From a virus, in the IMG/VR virus record IMGVR_UViG_3300028008_001363, positions 1-64,000 of that record: a DNA stretch of 64,000 nucleotides; one strand, 5' to 3'. This document shows, piece by piece, positions 49,774 through 57,243 of the stretch. The stretch's first letter is position 1. Each line of letters starts with the position of its first letter. The position numbers and the translations under genes were made by a program. The notes under the pieces were generated by a model, which had not been told where the DNA came from, did not search any database, and was given only the letters and a program-made list of their open reading frames with translations.

Positions 49774-50241
49774 ATGGCAAAGACACTTAATCCAAATTCA
49801 TGGTTTGGCACGCCAGAAGAAAAAGAACGAGCGATTGCTAGGCGCATCACCGATGAAAAAGAACAAGCAATTGCACTAGAAGAAATCAATTTCAAGTATG
49901 GTCATACAGACCAACATACTTACGACAAGAACATGGCTACACATAAAGGTGAACAGTATGTTCGAGTTATTGGTATGGAATTAGACAAAGATAAACCAGG
50001 ACAAGGTTTCTTTGAGTTAGATTTCAACGACCAATTCGTAGAATATCTTGCACAGAATGGCTATGAAGGTTTAGAACAAGAACAAATCGTTGATAATTGG
50101 TTCAATGATTTATGTAAGAACATTGTACTAAATGATTTAGAAGACGAAGAAGGCATTAGAAGAAGCGTAATGTCTGATAGCAAAGATGGACTAATCATTA
50201 GTAAAGTCAAAACTGACAAGGATACTTCAGAATATTATTAA
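49774..50241 (+). CDS. Hypothetical acidic protein, 155 aa
   Basis: ATG at 49774 with AAGGAG upstream, preferred over 49756. A helical acidic protein (TPEEKERAIARRITDEKEQAIALEEI). No family recognised. Ends just before a promoter. Confidence 0.65.
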   Translation: MAKTLNPNSWFGTPEEKERAIARRITDEKEQAIALEEINFKYGHTDQHTYDKNMATHKGEQYVRVIGMELDKDKPGQGFFELDFNDQFVEYLAQNGYEGLEQEQIVDNWFNDLCKNIVLNDLEDEEGIRRSVMSDSKDGLIISKVKTDKDTSEYY

Positions 50242-50243
50242 AC

Positions 50244-50272
50244 TTGACCATTTTAACAAGTTGTGTTATAAT
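50244..50272 (+). promoter_or_regulatory. Sigma70-like promoter of the FEN/HAD/SGNH operon
   Basis: TTGACC (50244-50249), 17-bp spacer, TATAAT (50267-50272) with TGT extension. The seven genes that follow are coupled up to 54835. Confidence 0.8.
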
Positions 50273-50304
50273 AGTAGTAACTTTAATACAGTAGTGAGGA
50301 ATAC

Positions 50305-51303
50305 ATGAGTACCTATATCTTAGTTGATTCGTTTAATATGTATCACAGAGCCAAACACGTAGCAATGCGTGGTGCTAATATTGATATGAAAATCGGTATG
50401 GCATACCACATTATGCTTAGTAGTGTAAAACTATGTTATAACAAATTCAATGCAGACCATGCCGTGTTCTGCCTAGAAGGTCGCAGTTGGCGTAAAGACT
50501 TCTATGAGCCATATAAGAAGAATAGAAAAGTTGCTCAAATGGCTAAGAGTGTTAGAGAGCAAGAAGAAGACCAAATCATGTTCGATGCCTATGCAGACAT
50601 GGTAGAGTTTTTAGATACAAAAACTAATGTAACTATGTTACGAAATCCAGAAGCAGAAGCAGACGATATGATTGCTTTGTTTATTGAGGCGCATCCAAAT
50701 GATAATCATATTATCGTATCAAGCGATAGTGATTACTTTCAACTTATCACTGACAATGTAACTATGTATGATGGTGTACAAAATCGTATCATTACTAAAG
50801 ATGGTTTCTTTAAAGATGATAAGAATATGACCCCTATCAAAGAGAAGAAGACTGGTGAGATTAAAGAGAAAGTAGACCCGAAGTGGGCATTGTTTGAGAA
50901 ATGTGTCCGTGGCGATACATCAGATAATATCTTTTCAGCATATCCTGGCTGTCGTAAGAAAGGTACCAAGAACAAGATTGGTATGTTAGAAGCATTCGCA
51001 GATAAAGATGCTGGTGGTTTCAACTGGAATAACTTTATGTTACAACGCTGGACTGACCATAATGGTGAAGAACATACTGTCCGTGAAGACTATGAACGCA
51101 ATGTTAAACTAGTAGACTTAACGGCTCAACCACATGAACTTAAAGTAAAGTTTATTGAAACTATTGCAGAGAATAGTATTCCTAAGACTAATGCTGGTGT
51201 TGGTATGAACTTCTTAAAGTTCTGTGGCATACATGATTTACAAAATCTTGCTAAGTCACCTGACGAACTTGCTAAAATACTTAACAATCCGTATCCGTCT
51301 TAA
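50305..51303 (+). CDS. rnh: 5'-3' exonuclease / RNase H (FEN family, T4 rnh-like)
   Basis: 332 aa. Metal-ligand motifs of the FEN family: VDSFNMYHRA, EAEADDMIAL, SSDSDYFQL and GDTSDNI. This pattern and size match T4 RNase H, which removes RNA primers and flaps from lagging-strand fragments. A helix-hairpin-helix region (YPGCRKKGTKNKIGM) follows. First gene after a strong promoter. Confidence 0.88.
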   Translation: MSTYILVDSFNMYHRAKHVAMRGANIDMKIGMAYHIMLSSVKLCYNKFNADHAVFCLEGRSWRKDFYEPYKKNRKVAQMAKSVREQEEDQIMFDAYADMVEFLDTKTNVTMLRNPEAEADDMIALFIEAHPNDNHIIVSSDSDYFQLITDNVTMYDGVQNRIITKDGFFKDDKNMTPIKEKKTGEIKEKVDPKWALFEKCVRGDTSDNIFSAYPGCRKKGTKNKIGMLEAFADKDAGGFNWNNFMLQRWTDHNGEEHTVREDYERNVKLVDLTAQPHELKVKFIETIAENSIPKTNAGVGMNFLKFCGIHDLQNLAKSPDELAKILNNPYPS

Positions 51304-52022
51304 TGCATTTTATATTTGACGTAGATGGTACTCTAACACCAAGTAGAGATAGAATAGATGAAGACTTTAGACTATGGTTCTTAGAGTTCATCAAGTGGAA
51401 TAATGTTTACTTAGTTACAGGAAGTGATAGAAGTAAAACAGAAGAACAAGTTGGTGAAGAAGTATTTGAAAAGGTAGAATGTGTATACAATTCTTCTGGC
51501 AATACCAAATATAAAAATGGTATATGCGTAATGAATTCAAAAAACTTAGAACTGCCACGTGATGCGTATGCTTTCTTATTAAAGAAATCTATTAGTAGTG
51601 ATTTTGATATCGCCACAGGCAATCATTTTGAAGCAAGACCAGGACTATTAAACTTTAGTGTTGTTGGTAGAAATGCTAACAGAGTACAACGAAAGAAGTA
51701 TGTTAAGTTTGATACTACAACTAATGAAAGACAAAAGATTTCTGATGAATTTAACAAAAAGTTTACTGGTAAGTTTGGTCTAATATCACAGGTTGCAGGT
51801 GAAACAGGATTAGATATTATTGAGATGGGTAAAGACAAAGCACAAATATTAAAGGATTTTACATTCCAAGATAAGTTGATATTCTTTGGTGACAACATAC
51901 AATGGGGCGGCAACGATTATGGCATTGCACAAGCAATTGAATATGGTCCATATGCGTACAGTGAATGTCACAATGTAAAGAATTGGAAAGAAACTTGGAA
52001 GATACTAAAAAGATTTAAATGA
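51303..52022 (+). CDS. Phosphomannomutase-like HAD phosphatase
   Basis: 239 aa. HAD motif I FDVDGTLTPSRD at the extreme N-terminus, motif II LVTGSD and motif IV FFGDNIQWGGND. The cap contains EARPGLLNFSVVGRNA, close to the substrate-binding (R)xGxLNxSPxGR block of eukaryotic-type phosphomannomutases. Possible substrates are hexose phosphates, for example in surface-glycan or GDP-mannose metabolism. Overlaps the neighbours by 1 and 4 bases. Confidence 0.75.
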   Translation: MHFIFDVDGTLTPSRDRIDEDFRLWFLEFIKWNNVYLVTGSDRSKTEEQVGEEVFEKVECVYNSSGNTKYKNGICVMNSKNLELPRDAYAFLLKKSISSDFDIATGNHFEARPGLLNFSVVGRNANRVQRKKYVKFDTTTNERQKISDEFNKKFTGKFGLISQVAGETGLDIIEMGKDKAQILKDFTFQDKLIFFGDNIQWGGNDYGIAQAIEYGPYAYSECHNVKNWKETWKILKRFK

Positions 52023-52552
52023 TATATACGAAAGAAATAGTTAAAGATAAGTTTTGGATTGTAGAGAATTCAGGAGTTAAAATAGGAACAATACGTTTCT
52101 GTTCGTCTGATGATTTTGAATTGAATTTGAGAGACGATGAACTATCAACTAACGAGCATATATCATTGTCTGAACTTACCTCACGTTTTGGTGAAAAGAT
52201 ACTAGAAGCAAAAGAAACTACTGTAAAGATTGTTGATGAAAACAAAGTAGGACCTCGTGGTGGATGGAATACTTCACCAGCAGATATCGATGGCTATCCT
52301 TCTAAACATGTAGTATATAATACTGAAACAATTGAACTAAAAGACAAACAAATACCAACTTATACCAAAAGTGCGACAAGCAAAGTAAGATATGCCGCTG
52401 GATACTATGGAGTAAGATTTCCAAGTGACTGGCGATGGTTTTATGGCGGTAAACTAGAAACACTAAATACATGTGATTTCATAGGACCTTTTAAAACGAA
52501 ATCAGAAATGCAAACTGAAACATTATTGGCGAACAAACGAGATGGATTATAA
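52019..52552 (+). CDS. Hypothetical protein, 177 aa
   Basis: ATGA overlap with the HAD gene. Contains GPRGGWNTSPADIDGYP and RFPSDWRWFYGG, Trp/Gly-rich segments that suggest a carbohydrate- or ligand-binding beta fold. No family recognised. Overlaps the next gene by 11 nt. Confidence 0.6.
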   Translation: MIYTKEIVKDKFWIVENSGVKIGTIRFCSSDDFELNLRDDELSTNEHISLSELTSRFGEKILEAKETTVKIVDENKVGPRGGWNTSPADIDGYPSKHVVYNTETIELKDKQIPTYTKSATSKVRYAAGYYGVRFPSDWRWFYGGKLETLNTCDFIGPFKTKSEMQTETLLANKRDGL

Positions 52553-52733
52553 AAGTTTAAAAGATTTTCTAGCAACAATCAAACGTATAAATCTAAGAGG
52601 CGATAACAAGATAGTATTGCCAATGAAAGATGCAATAGATATTCAAAATGATATTGCTTTACTATTACTAGAACTAAAAGATAAAGACTCAGGAACAACT
52701 AAAGTTTTTGATGGTGGAACCTTTGATAAATGA
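52542..52733 (+). CDS. Hypothetical protein, 63 aa
   Basis: ATG at 52542 overlaps the previous frame; the stop overlaps the next ATG (ATGA). Helical with basic N-terminal part. Function unknown. Confidence 0.55.
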   Translation: MDYKSLKDFLATIKRINLRGDNKIVLPMKDAIDIQNDIALLLLELKDKDSGTTKVFDGGTFDK

Positions 52734-53458
52734 TTGGTATATTTGGTGATAGTTTTAGTGATGAAATTGATACTAGTATAGGTGGATATCTAGGAGGCTG
52801 GCCATCTGCTTTAGGTAAGTTGTATGATGAAGAAATAGAGAATTTTAGTGAATCATCTACATCTATTTCATATAGTTATCAAAAATTCTGTGAGCAAGAT
52901 TTAAGTAAATATTCAAAGGTTGTCTTTGTTGTTACCTATCCAACTAGACAACTTCTTATTAATAACGCAGAACACAAATCAATACAGTTTCAAGGTGATG
53001 TAACTCGGTCGATTCAACATAACAAAGACTTTAATATAGACTTAACCTTATCAGACAAACGTGTATTAGAATACCAAGAAAACATAACTGCATTTTATCC
53101 TGACACATGGAACTTCGTTAAAAGAGCAGTAAAAGGTGATGTTTTACACTCGCATAAGAATGCTCTAGTATTGGACGTAGAATTACTAGGTACTATAACT
53201 ACTTTAGGATTAAATACTCCTATGGCTCCTTGGTTTACAACACCAAAAGGTGAAGAATGGCATACTAAATATATAGAGACTGCCGAACTAGGAAGAGTGT
53301 GTCATTTTAGTACGCAACAAAATATAGAGTTAGCAGTTCTTATTAAAGATTACTTTGATAATGGGATTGATATACATAATGAGATTAAATGGCACACAGA
53401 TAAATATTTTACTATACCAGAATCAATGGAAGATGCTGGTCTTAAATTGAGAAGGTAG
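52730..53458 (+). CDS. SGNH/GDSL hydrolase-like protein, copy 1
   Basis: 242 aa. MIGIFGDSFSDE is block I (GDS) of SGNH hydrolases. FVVTYPTRQL resembles the block III strand, and GRVCHFSTQQN supplies the C-terminal His, though the DxxH aspartate is not conserved. Such enzymes are esterases or deacetylases of lipids and glycans. It is paralogous to the next gene: same start MIGIFGDSF and same C-terminal KDYFDNG(I/F)DIHN. Confidence 0.6.
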   Translation: MIGIFGDSFSDEIDTSIGGYLGGWPSALGKLYDEEIENFSESSTSISYSYQKFCEQDLSKYSKVVFVVTYPTRQLLINNAEHKSIQFQGDVTRSIQHNKDFNIDLTLSDKRVLEYQENITAFYPDTWNFVKRAVKGDVLHSHKNALVLDVELLGTITTLGLNTPMAPWFTTPKGEEWHTKYIETAELGRVCHFSTQQNIELAVLIKDYFDNGIDIHNEIKWHTDKYFTIPESMEDAGLKLRR

Positions 53459-54080
53459 TCAAATGATTGGAATATTTGGTGATAGTTTTGCATATGAAGG
53501 TCATGGCTCACATGTAAATGTAGGATGGCCCACATATCTTTCTGATTTATATAACGAAGAAAATCAGAACTTTTCAATCTCAGGTTCATCAATTCCTTAC
53601 AGTTATCAATTACTTTGTGAGAAAGACTTAAGTATATACTCAAAAGTTATATTCATTGCTACAGAACCACGTAGACTCCACTTTGTAGATAAAAAAACTA
53701 ATAAAGAAATGTTATGGAATGGTCGTGATGTACCTGGTTCAATAATATGTAATTCAGTCGATACTTATTCTTCATATGACACATCTTACGATGGAGTAGC
53801 CCTAAGATACCAAGAATACATAACGGCAATGTATCCTGATAGTTGGAAGTGGATGGCTAAAGCAATGAGAAATGATGTTGTTCGTAAACACGAAAATTTA
53901 TTATTATTAGATATATTCGAACTATCATTTATAAGTAACTTGGGCGCACCAGATAGGCCATGGCATATTGATTGGACAGAAGACAATAATATTAGAAGTT
54001 GTCATATGACAAAATTACAGAATAGAGAACTTGCAGGATATATTAAAGATTACTTTGATAATGGATTTGATATACATAAT
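53341..54080 (+). repeat. Direct repeat pair within the SGNH paralogues
   Basis: Bases 53341-53380 and 54041-54080 are identical at 38 of 40 positions and lie exactly 700 bp apart, both beginning TATTAAAGATTACTTTGATA. The rest of the two genes is much more diverged, so this points to conversion or strong constraint. Confidence 0.7.
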
Positions 54081-54155
54081 ACATTAAAGTCTGATACTGT
54101 AAAAGAATACTATACTGAACCTTTGCACCATGAATCGGGATTTGTAAAAAAATGA
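53463..54155 (+). CDS. SGNH/GDSL hydrolase-like protein, copy 2
   Basis: 230 aa, tandem paralogue of the preceding gene. Block I MIGIFGDSFAYEG, a second block with FIATEPRRLHF, and a C-terminal SCHMTKLQN His block. Both copies share the SIPYSYQ/SISYSYQ segment. Tandem retention suggests different substrates or a heterodimer. The stop overlaps the following ATG (ATGA). Confidence 0.6.
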   Translation: MIGIFGDSFAYEGHGSHVNVGWPTYLSDLYNEENQNFSISGSSIPYSYQLLCEKDLSIYSKVIFIATEPRRLHFVDKKTNKEMLWNGRDVPGSIICNSVDTYSSYDTSYDGVALRYQEYITAMYPDSWKWMAKAMRNDVVRKHENLLLLDIFELSFISNLGAPDRPWHIDWTEDNNIRSCHMTKLQNRELAGYIKDYFDNGFDIHNTLKSDTVKEYYTEPLHHESGFVKK

Positions 54156-54835
54156 TTGATACAAAAACATGGGTATTTGGTACTACATCAGAATTAAGTA
54201 AAAAGATTATAAGCAATGTAGAAGAGCCTATTCTATTTGGTAGACATAATGTAGATTACAGTGACCCAGATAAATTCATAAAAGAACATGTAGTTGATGA
54301 TAACCCAATTGAAATGATTGTTAATATTCGTCTTCCACATATGTCAGGTTTTGTACCTTTAACTAACATCAACGAATTTAATAATCTTTTTGTAGAACAG
54401 AATAGTAATATATTCTTCTTTTACAAACTACTTACTGCTACTGCTGATATGAAGAAACCAGTGAAGGTTTGCTTTATAACAAGTACTTTTCCTAATACAT
54501 CTTGTGTGAAAATGAAGAAAGACGTATCATCACAAGACCACATAGAAAGTGTTATTGGGTTTCAAAATTATTTTACTTATGCTAGTACTAGAGCCATTCA
54601 ACAGTTTGCATTCTTTTCTAGGACCAATGAATATACAAAGTCTATAGGTGTTAGTCCGTCAGGTATAAATGAGAGTAACATAGACGAATACGCAAGAAGA
54701 ATAACAAATATAGTTAAAGAAGACCGAGTAGATAAACAATGGGGTTGTGTATACGATTTAAGTAGACCAGAAGGTTGGTCAGAAACATGGCCAGATGCTG
54801 ATATATGTAACGGTTTTTGGTTTTTCTATAACTAA
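54152..54835 (+). CDS. SDR-like Rossmann protein (degenerate)
   Basis: 227 aa. TKTWVFGTTSELSKKII resembles a nucleotide-binding beta-alpha turn in place of TGxxxGIG. CFITSTFPN fits the catalytic-Ser strand, YASTRAIQQFAFF fits YxxxK with Lys replaced by Arg, and SIGVSPSGINES resembles the VxPGxI loop. This suggests an inactive or divergent short-chain dehydrogenase/ketoreductase. Last gene of the coupled operon. Confidence 0.45.
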   Translation: MIDTKTWVFGTTSELSKKIISNVEEPILFGRHNVDYSDPDKFIKEHVVDDNPIEMIVNIRLPHMSGFVPLTNINEFNNLFVEQNSNIFFFYKLLTATADMKKPVKVCFITSTFPNTSCVKMKKDVSSQDHIESVIGFQNYFTYASTRAIQQFAFFSRTNEYTKSIGVSPSGINESNIDEYARRITNIVKEDRVDKQWGCVYDLSRPEGWSETWPDADICNGFWFFYN

Positions 54836-54871
54836 AATAACCATTATATACGTATGTTATAGGGGAAATTA

Positions 54872-54879
54872 GATAAATA
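54872..54879 (+). promoter_or_regulatory. T4-type late promoter box (GATAAATA)
   Basis: GATAAATAAG 29 bases before the ATG at 54908. Confidence 0.6.
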
Positions 54880-54907
54880 AGAGTATAATCAATACGAGGA
54901 TACTCAT

Positions 54908-55195
54908 ATGGCTAGACCTAAACCAACGATAATCTTAGAGCATACAGATAATCAAACATATCGCAGTGAGCAAGTACTCAAAGCAACCGCTGTTTACTCC
55001 GTCTTTTATAAGGGGGTAGCCATTAACTTACGTAGCCTAAATTCATTGGTTAATTTTCCTGGTCCAAAATACAAGAAAGTATCATTCAGTAATCCTGGAC
55101 ACGCAATCAACTTAGCACAACGATTAAATAAATTGTTTAGATGTGATGATTTCGAGGTATACATACTTACCAAGGGTGACAAACTAGAGTTGTAA
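54908..55195 (+). CDS. Hypothetical basic protein, 95 aa
   Basis: ACGAGGATACTCAT precedes the ATG. A basic alpha/beta protein (PGHAINLAQRLNKLF helix, FEVYILTKGDKLEL strands). No family recognised. Coupled with the next gene. Confidence 0.6.
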   Translation: MARPKPTIILEHTDNQTYRSEQVLKATAVYSVFYKGVAINLRSLNSLVNFPGPKYKKVSFSNPGHAINLAQRLNKLFRCDDFEVYILTKGDKLEL

Positions 55196-55197
55196 AA

Positions 55198-55587
55198 GTG
55201 AATAAGAGAGAGTTAATAAACTATATTAACAAACACACAACTGGAAAAACAGCAGGCAGAAAAGAAATTACTATTAGTGATATCTTTATCAGCGCCCGTT
55301 CTGATGCCGGCTTTAGAGTGTCACCACTAGGCAGAGATATTCTTTCTAAACATTTCACCAAATATAACATAGAACTAAAGTTGAATTCAACTACCTTACA
55401 TAAGCATAGACAAAATGCAATAGGAACAGGCAACCAAATACTTACACTTGATAAGTATCTTAAAACACCATATTATCTAAACAGGTCTAAACTAGTTCTA
55501 TTTGAAGAAGTTGCCGCGGCTGAACTCTCAATGATTGATGGTGACATAGAACTATGGCTACGAAATAAAACTTTTTATTCTGATTAA
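55198..55587 (+). CDS. Hypothetical basic protein, 129 aa
   Basis: GTG start two bases after the previous stop. Basic N-terminal part with ISARSDAGFRVSPLGRDILSKHF, possibly DNA-binding. No family recognised. Confidence 0.6.
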   Translation: MNKRELINYINKHTTGKTAGRKEITISDIFISARSDAGFRVSPLGRDILSKHFTKYNIELKLNSTTLHKHRQNAIGTGNQILTLDKYLKTPYYLNRSKLVLFEEVAAAELSMIDGDIELWLRNKTFYSD

Positions 55588-55591
55588 GAAC

Positions 55592-55619
55592 TTGACAAAT
55601 CCTCGAATCGATGTATACT
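55592..55619 (+). promoter_or_regulatory. Sigma70-like promoter, IR subclass
   Basis: TTGACA (55592-55597), 16-bp spacer with CCTCGAATC, TATACT (55614-55619) within the inverted repeat. Confidence 0.9.
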
Positions 55620-55628
55620 ATAAGTATA
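55614..55628 (+). repeat. Inverted repeat over the -10/+1 (putative operator, copy 2)
   Basis: TATACT-ATA-AGTATA followed by GTTAATCA, as at 11506; the two sites are identical over 25 bases. Confidence 0.5.
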
Positions 55629-55652
55629 GTTAATCATTAAGAGGACAATAAC

Positions 55653-55907
55653 ATGACTAATCCGTACAAATTCAAAGTCTTTGTTAAACAATTCAACGAA
55701 TCAGCAAATCTACAAGAAAATCAAATGCCAGATGGAAACTCTATCAACTGGAATTTTGTTGATGCAGACATGTGTTTGCGTGGATGGGATGTTGCCTTCG
55801 GTCGTGATGAATGGGATTCTATTTTCTGTAAAATGGCAGATGATTTCATCCTTAATGATGCGGCCTCGAAATTAGAGGTTCTTAAAAAAGAATATTTGGG
55901 TCAATAA
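55653..55907 (+). CDS. Hypothetical protein, 84 aa
   Basis: AAGAGGACAATAAC before the ATG. Mixed-charge protein with DMCLRGWDVAFGRDEWDSIFCKM. Similar in size, acidity and promoter to the gene at 11544. Own transcription unit, as the MoxR promoter follows at once. Confidence 0.65.
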   Translation: MTNPYKFKVFVKQFNESANLQENQMPDGNSINWNFVDADMCLRGWDVAFGRDEWDSIFCKMADDFILNDAASKLEVLKKEYLGQ

Positions 55908-55916
55908 GTGAAAAAC

Positions 55917-55944
55917 TTGACAAATCCCCGAATCGTGTTACAAT
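55917..55944 (+). promoter_or_regulatory. Sigma70-like promoter of moxR
   Basis: TTGACA (55917-55922), 16-bp spacer with CCCCGAATC, TACAAT (55939-55944). Spacer motif shared with the IR subclass. Confidence 0.85.
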
Positions 55945-55973
55945 AATAGTATATTAAATAGAGAGGTTAAGTT

Positions 55974-57098
55974 ATGAAAGTATCAACAAACGATTTAGAT
56001 GTGAGAGTAGTTCGTCCTAGTGATGTACGTGCCGAGATTAATTACGCTATGAACCGAAAGCGTCCGGTATTCATATGGGGACCTCCTGGTGTTGGTAAAT
56101 CAGAAATTGTAGATAGCATTACCCAAGAACGTTCTGGGTTTATGATTGACCTTCGTCTCGCTCTTATGGAGCCCACAGATTTACGAGGTATTCCATACTT
56201 CAATGAGAAGAATGGTACTATGGAATGGGCCACACCTTCAGATTTGCCTAGCCAAGAACTTGCTGACCAATATGAAAGTGTTGTTCTTTTCTTAGATGAA
56301 ATGAACCAAGCACCACAATCAGTTCAAGCCGCGGCTTATCAGTTAATTCTAAACCGTCGTTTAGGTTCTTATGTGCTACCAGATAACGTGTTAATCGTTG
56401 CGGCTGGTAACCGTGAAAGTGACCGAGGTGTTGCATATCGTATGCCTTCACCACTTGCTAACCGTTTTGTTCACCTTGAAATGGGTGTTGACTTCGAAGA
56501 TTGGCAGACTTGGGCATTAGAGAACAAAATCAGTGCCGATGTGGTTGGTTTCTTAACGTCTAACAAGATGGACTTATTCAACTTTGACCCACGTCAGGCG
56601 AGCCGTGCCTTTGCTACTCCTCGTTCTTGGACTTTTGTTTCTGAAATGTTACCACAAGAAGGTGAAGAAATTTCACAAAGTCGTTTACATGACTTGATTG
56701 CTGGTACAGTTGGTGATGGTGTTGCTACTAAGTTTATGGCTCACAGAGCCTTGTCAAGTAAGTTGCCTGTTCCTTCTGATATCTTAGATGGTACAGTTAC
56801 AACTCTTTCATCAGAAGCACGTGAGATTTCAGCGATGTTCTCGTTGACAACTTCACTATGTTACGAGTTGAAAGACTTTGTAGACCGTAACGGTAAAGAC
56901 AAAATGGATGAGTTATATAGCATGGCTAATAACTTCTTTAAGTTTATGATGGAAAACTTTGATACTGAAATGACAGTATTAGGTGGTCGTACTGCTCTTA
57001 AAGTTTACAAACTTCCATTAGAGCCTCGTAAAGTGCCTTGTATTGAAGATTTCTTCAAAAAGCATGGTAAACTTATCATCGAGGCCCATAACGCCTAA
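55974..57098 (+). CDS. MoxR-type AAA+ ATPase
   Basis: 374 aa. Walker A WGPPGVGKSE near residue 36, ALMEPTDLRGIP and Walker B VLFLDEMNQAP, then NRESDRGVAYRMPSPLANRF with sensor 1 and Arg finger. This is the MoxR/CbbQ/NorQ group, which act with VWA-domain partners as chaperones or metal-inserting remodellers. A likely partner begins at 63769 under the same promoter subclass. Followed by a structured RNA/terminator. Confidence 0.9.
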   Translation: MKVSTNDLDVRVVRPSDVRAEINYAMNRKRPVFIWGPPGVGKSEIVDSITQERSGFMIDLRLALMEPTDLRGIPYFNEKNGTMEWATPSDLPSQELADQYESVVLFLDEMNQAPQSVQAAAYQLILNRRLGSYVLPDNVLIVAAGNRESDRGVAYRMPSPLANRFVHLEMGVDFEDWQTWALENKISADVVGFLTSNKMDLFNFDPRQASRAFATPRSWTFVSEMLPQEGEEISQSRLHDLIAGTVGDGVATKFMAHRALSSKLPVPSDILDGTVTTLSSEAREISAMFSLTTSLCYELKDFVDRNGKDKMDELYSMANNFFKFMMENFDTEMTVLGGRTALKVYKLPLEPRKVPCIEDFFKKHGKLIIEAHNA

Positions 57099-57104
57099 AA
57101 GAAT

Positions 57105-57194
57105 AGCCCACTAGGGGGCTGCCGGGATACGTAGGGTATCAGGTAATCCTAGACTACAGGAGACGGGAGGCTAACAGAAATGTTAGTCTCCTTT
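57105..57194 (+). ncRNA. Structured RNA ending in a GAAA-capped hairpin/terminator
   Basis: The 145-base gap after moxR is GC-rich. It has AGCCC/GGGCT (57105-57120), GATAC/GTATC (57126-57140) and an 11-bp hairpin with a GAAA loop (57166-57191) followed by TTTA. It may be only a terminator, but the extra stems suggest a small RNA processed from the moxR transcript. Confidence 0.5.
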
Positions 57195-57208
57195 ACTGTA
57201 TGTCCCTA

Positions 57209-57237
57209 TTGACTTTCCTTGATTTTTATGGTATACT
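57209..57237 (+). promoter_or_regulatory. Sigma70-like promoter of the acyl-ligase/halogenase/KAS operon
   Basis: TTGACT (57209-57214), 17-bp spacer, TATACT (57232-57237). The -10 ends six bases before the ATG at 57244, implying a leaderless mRNA. Confidence 0.8.
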
Positions 57238-57243
57238 GGTGTA

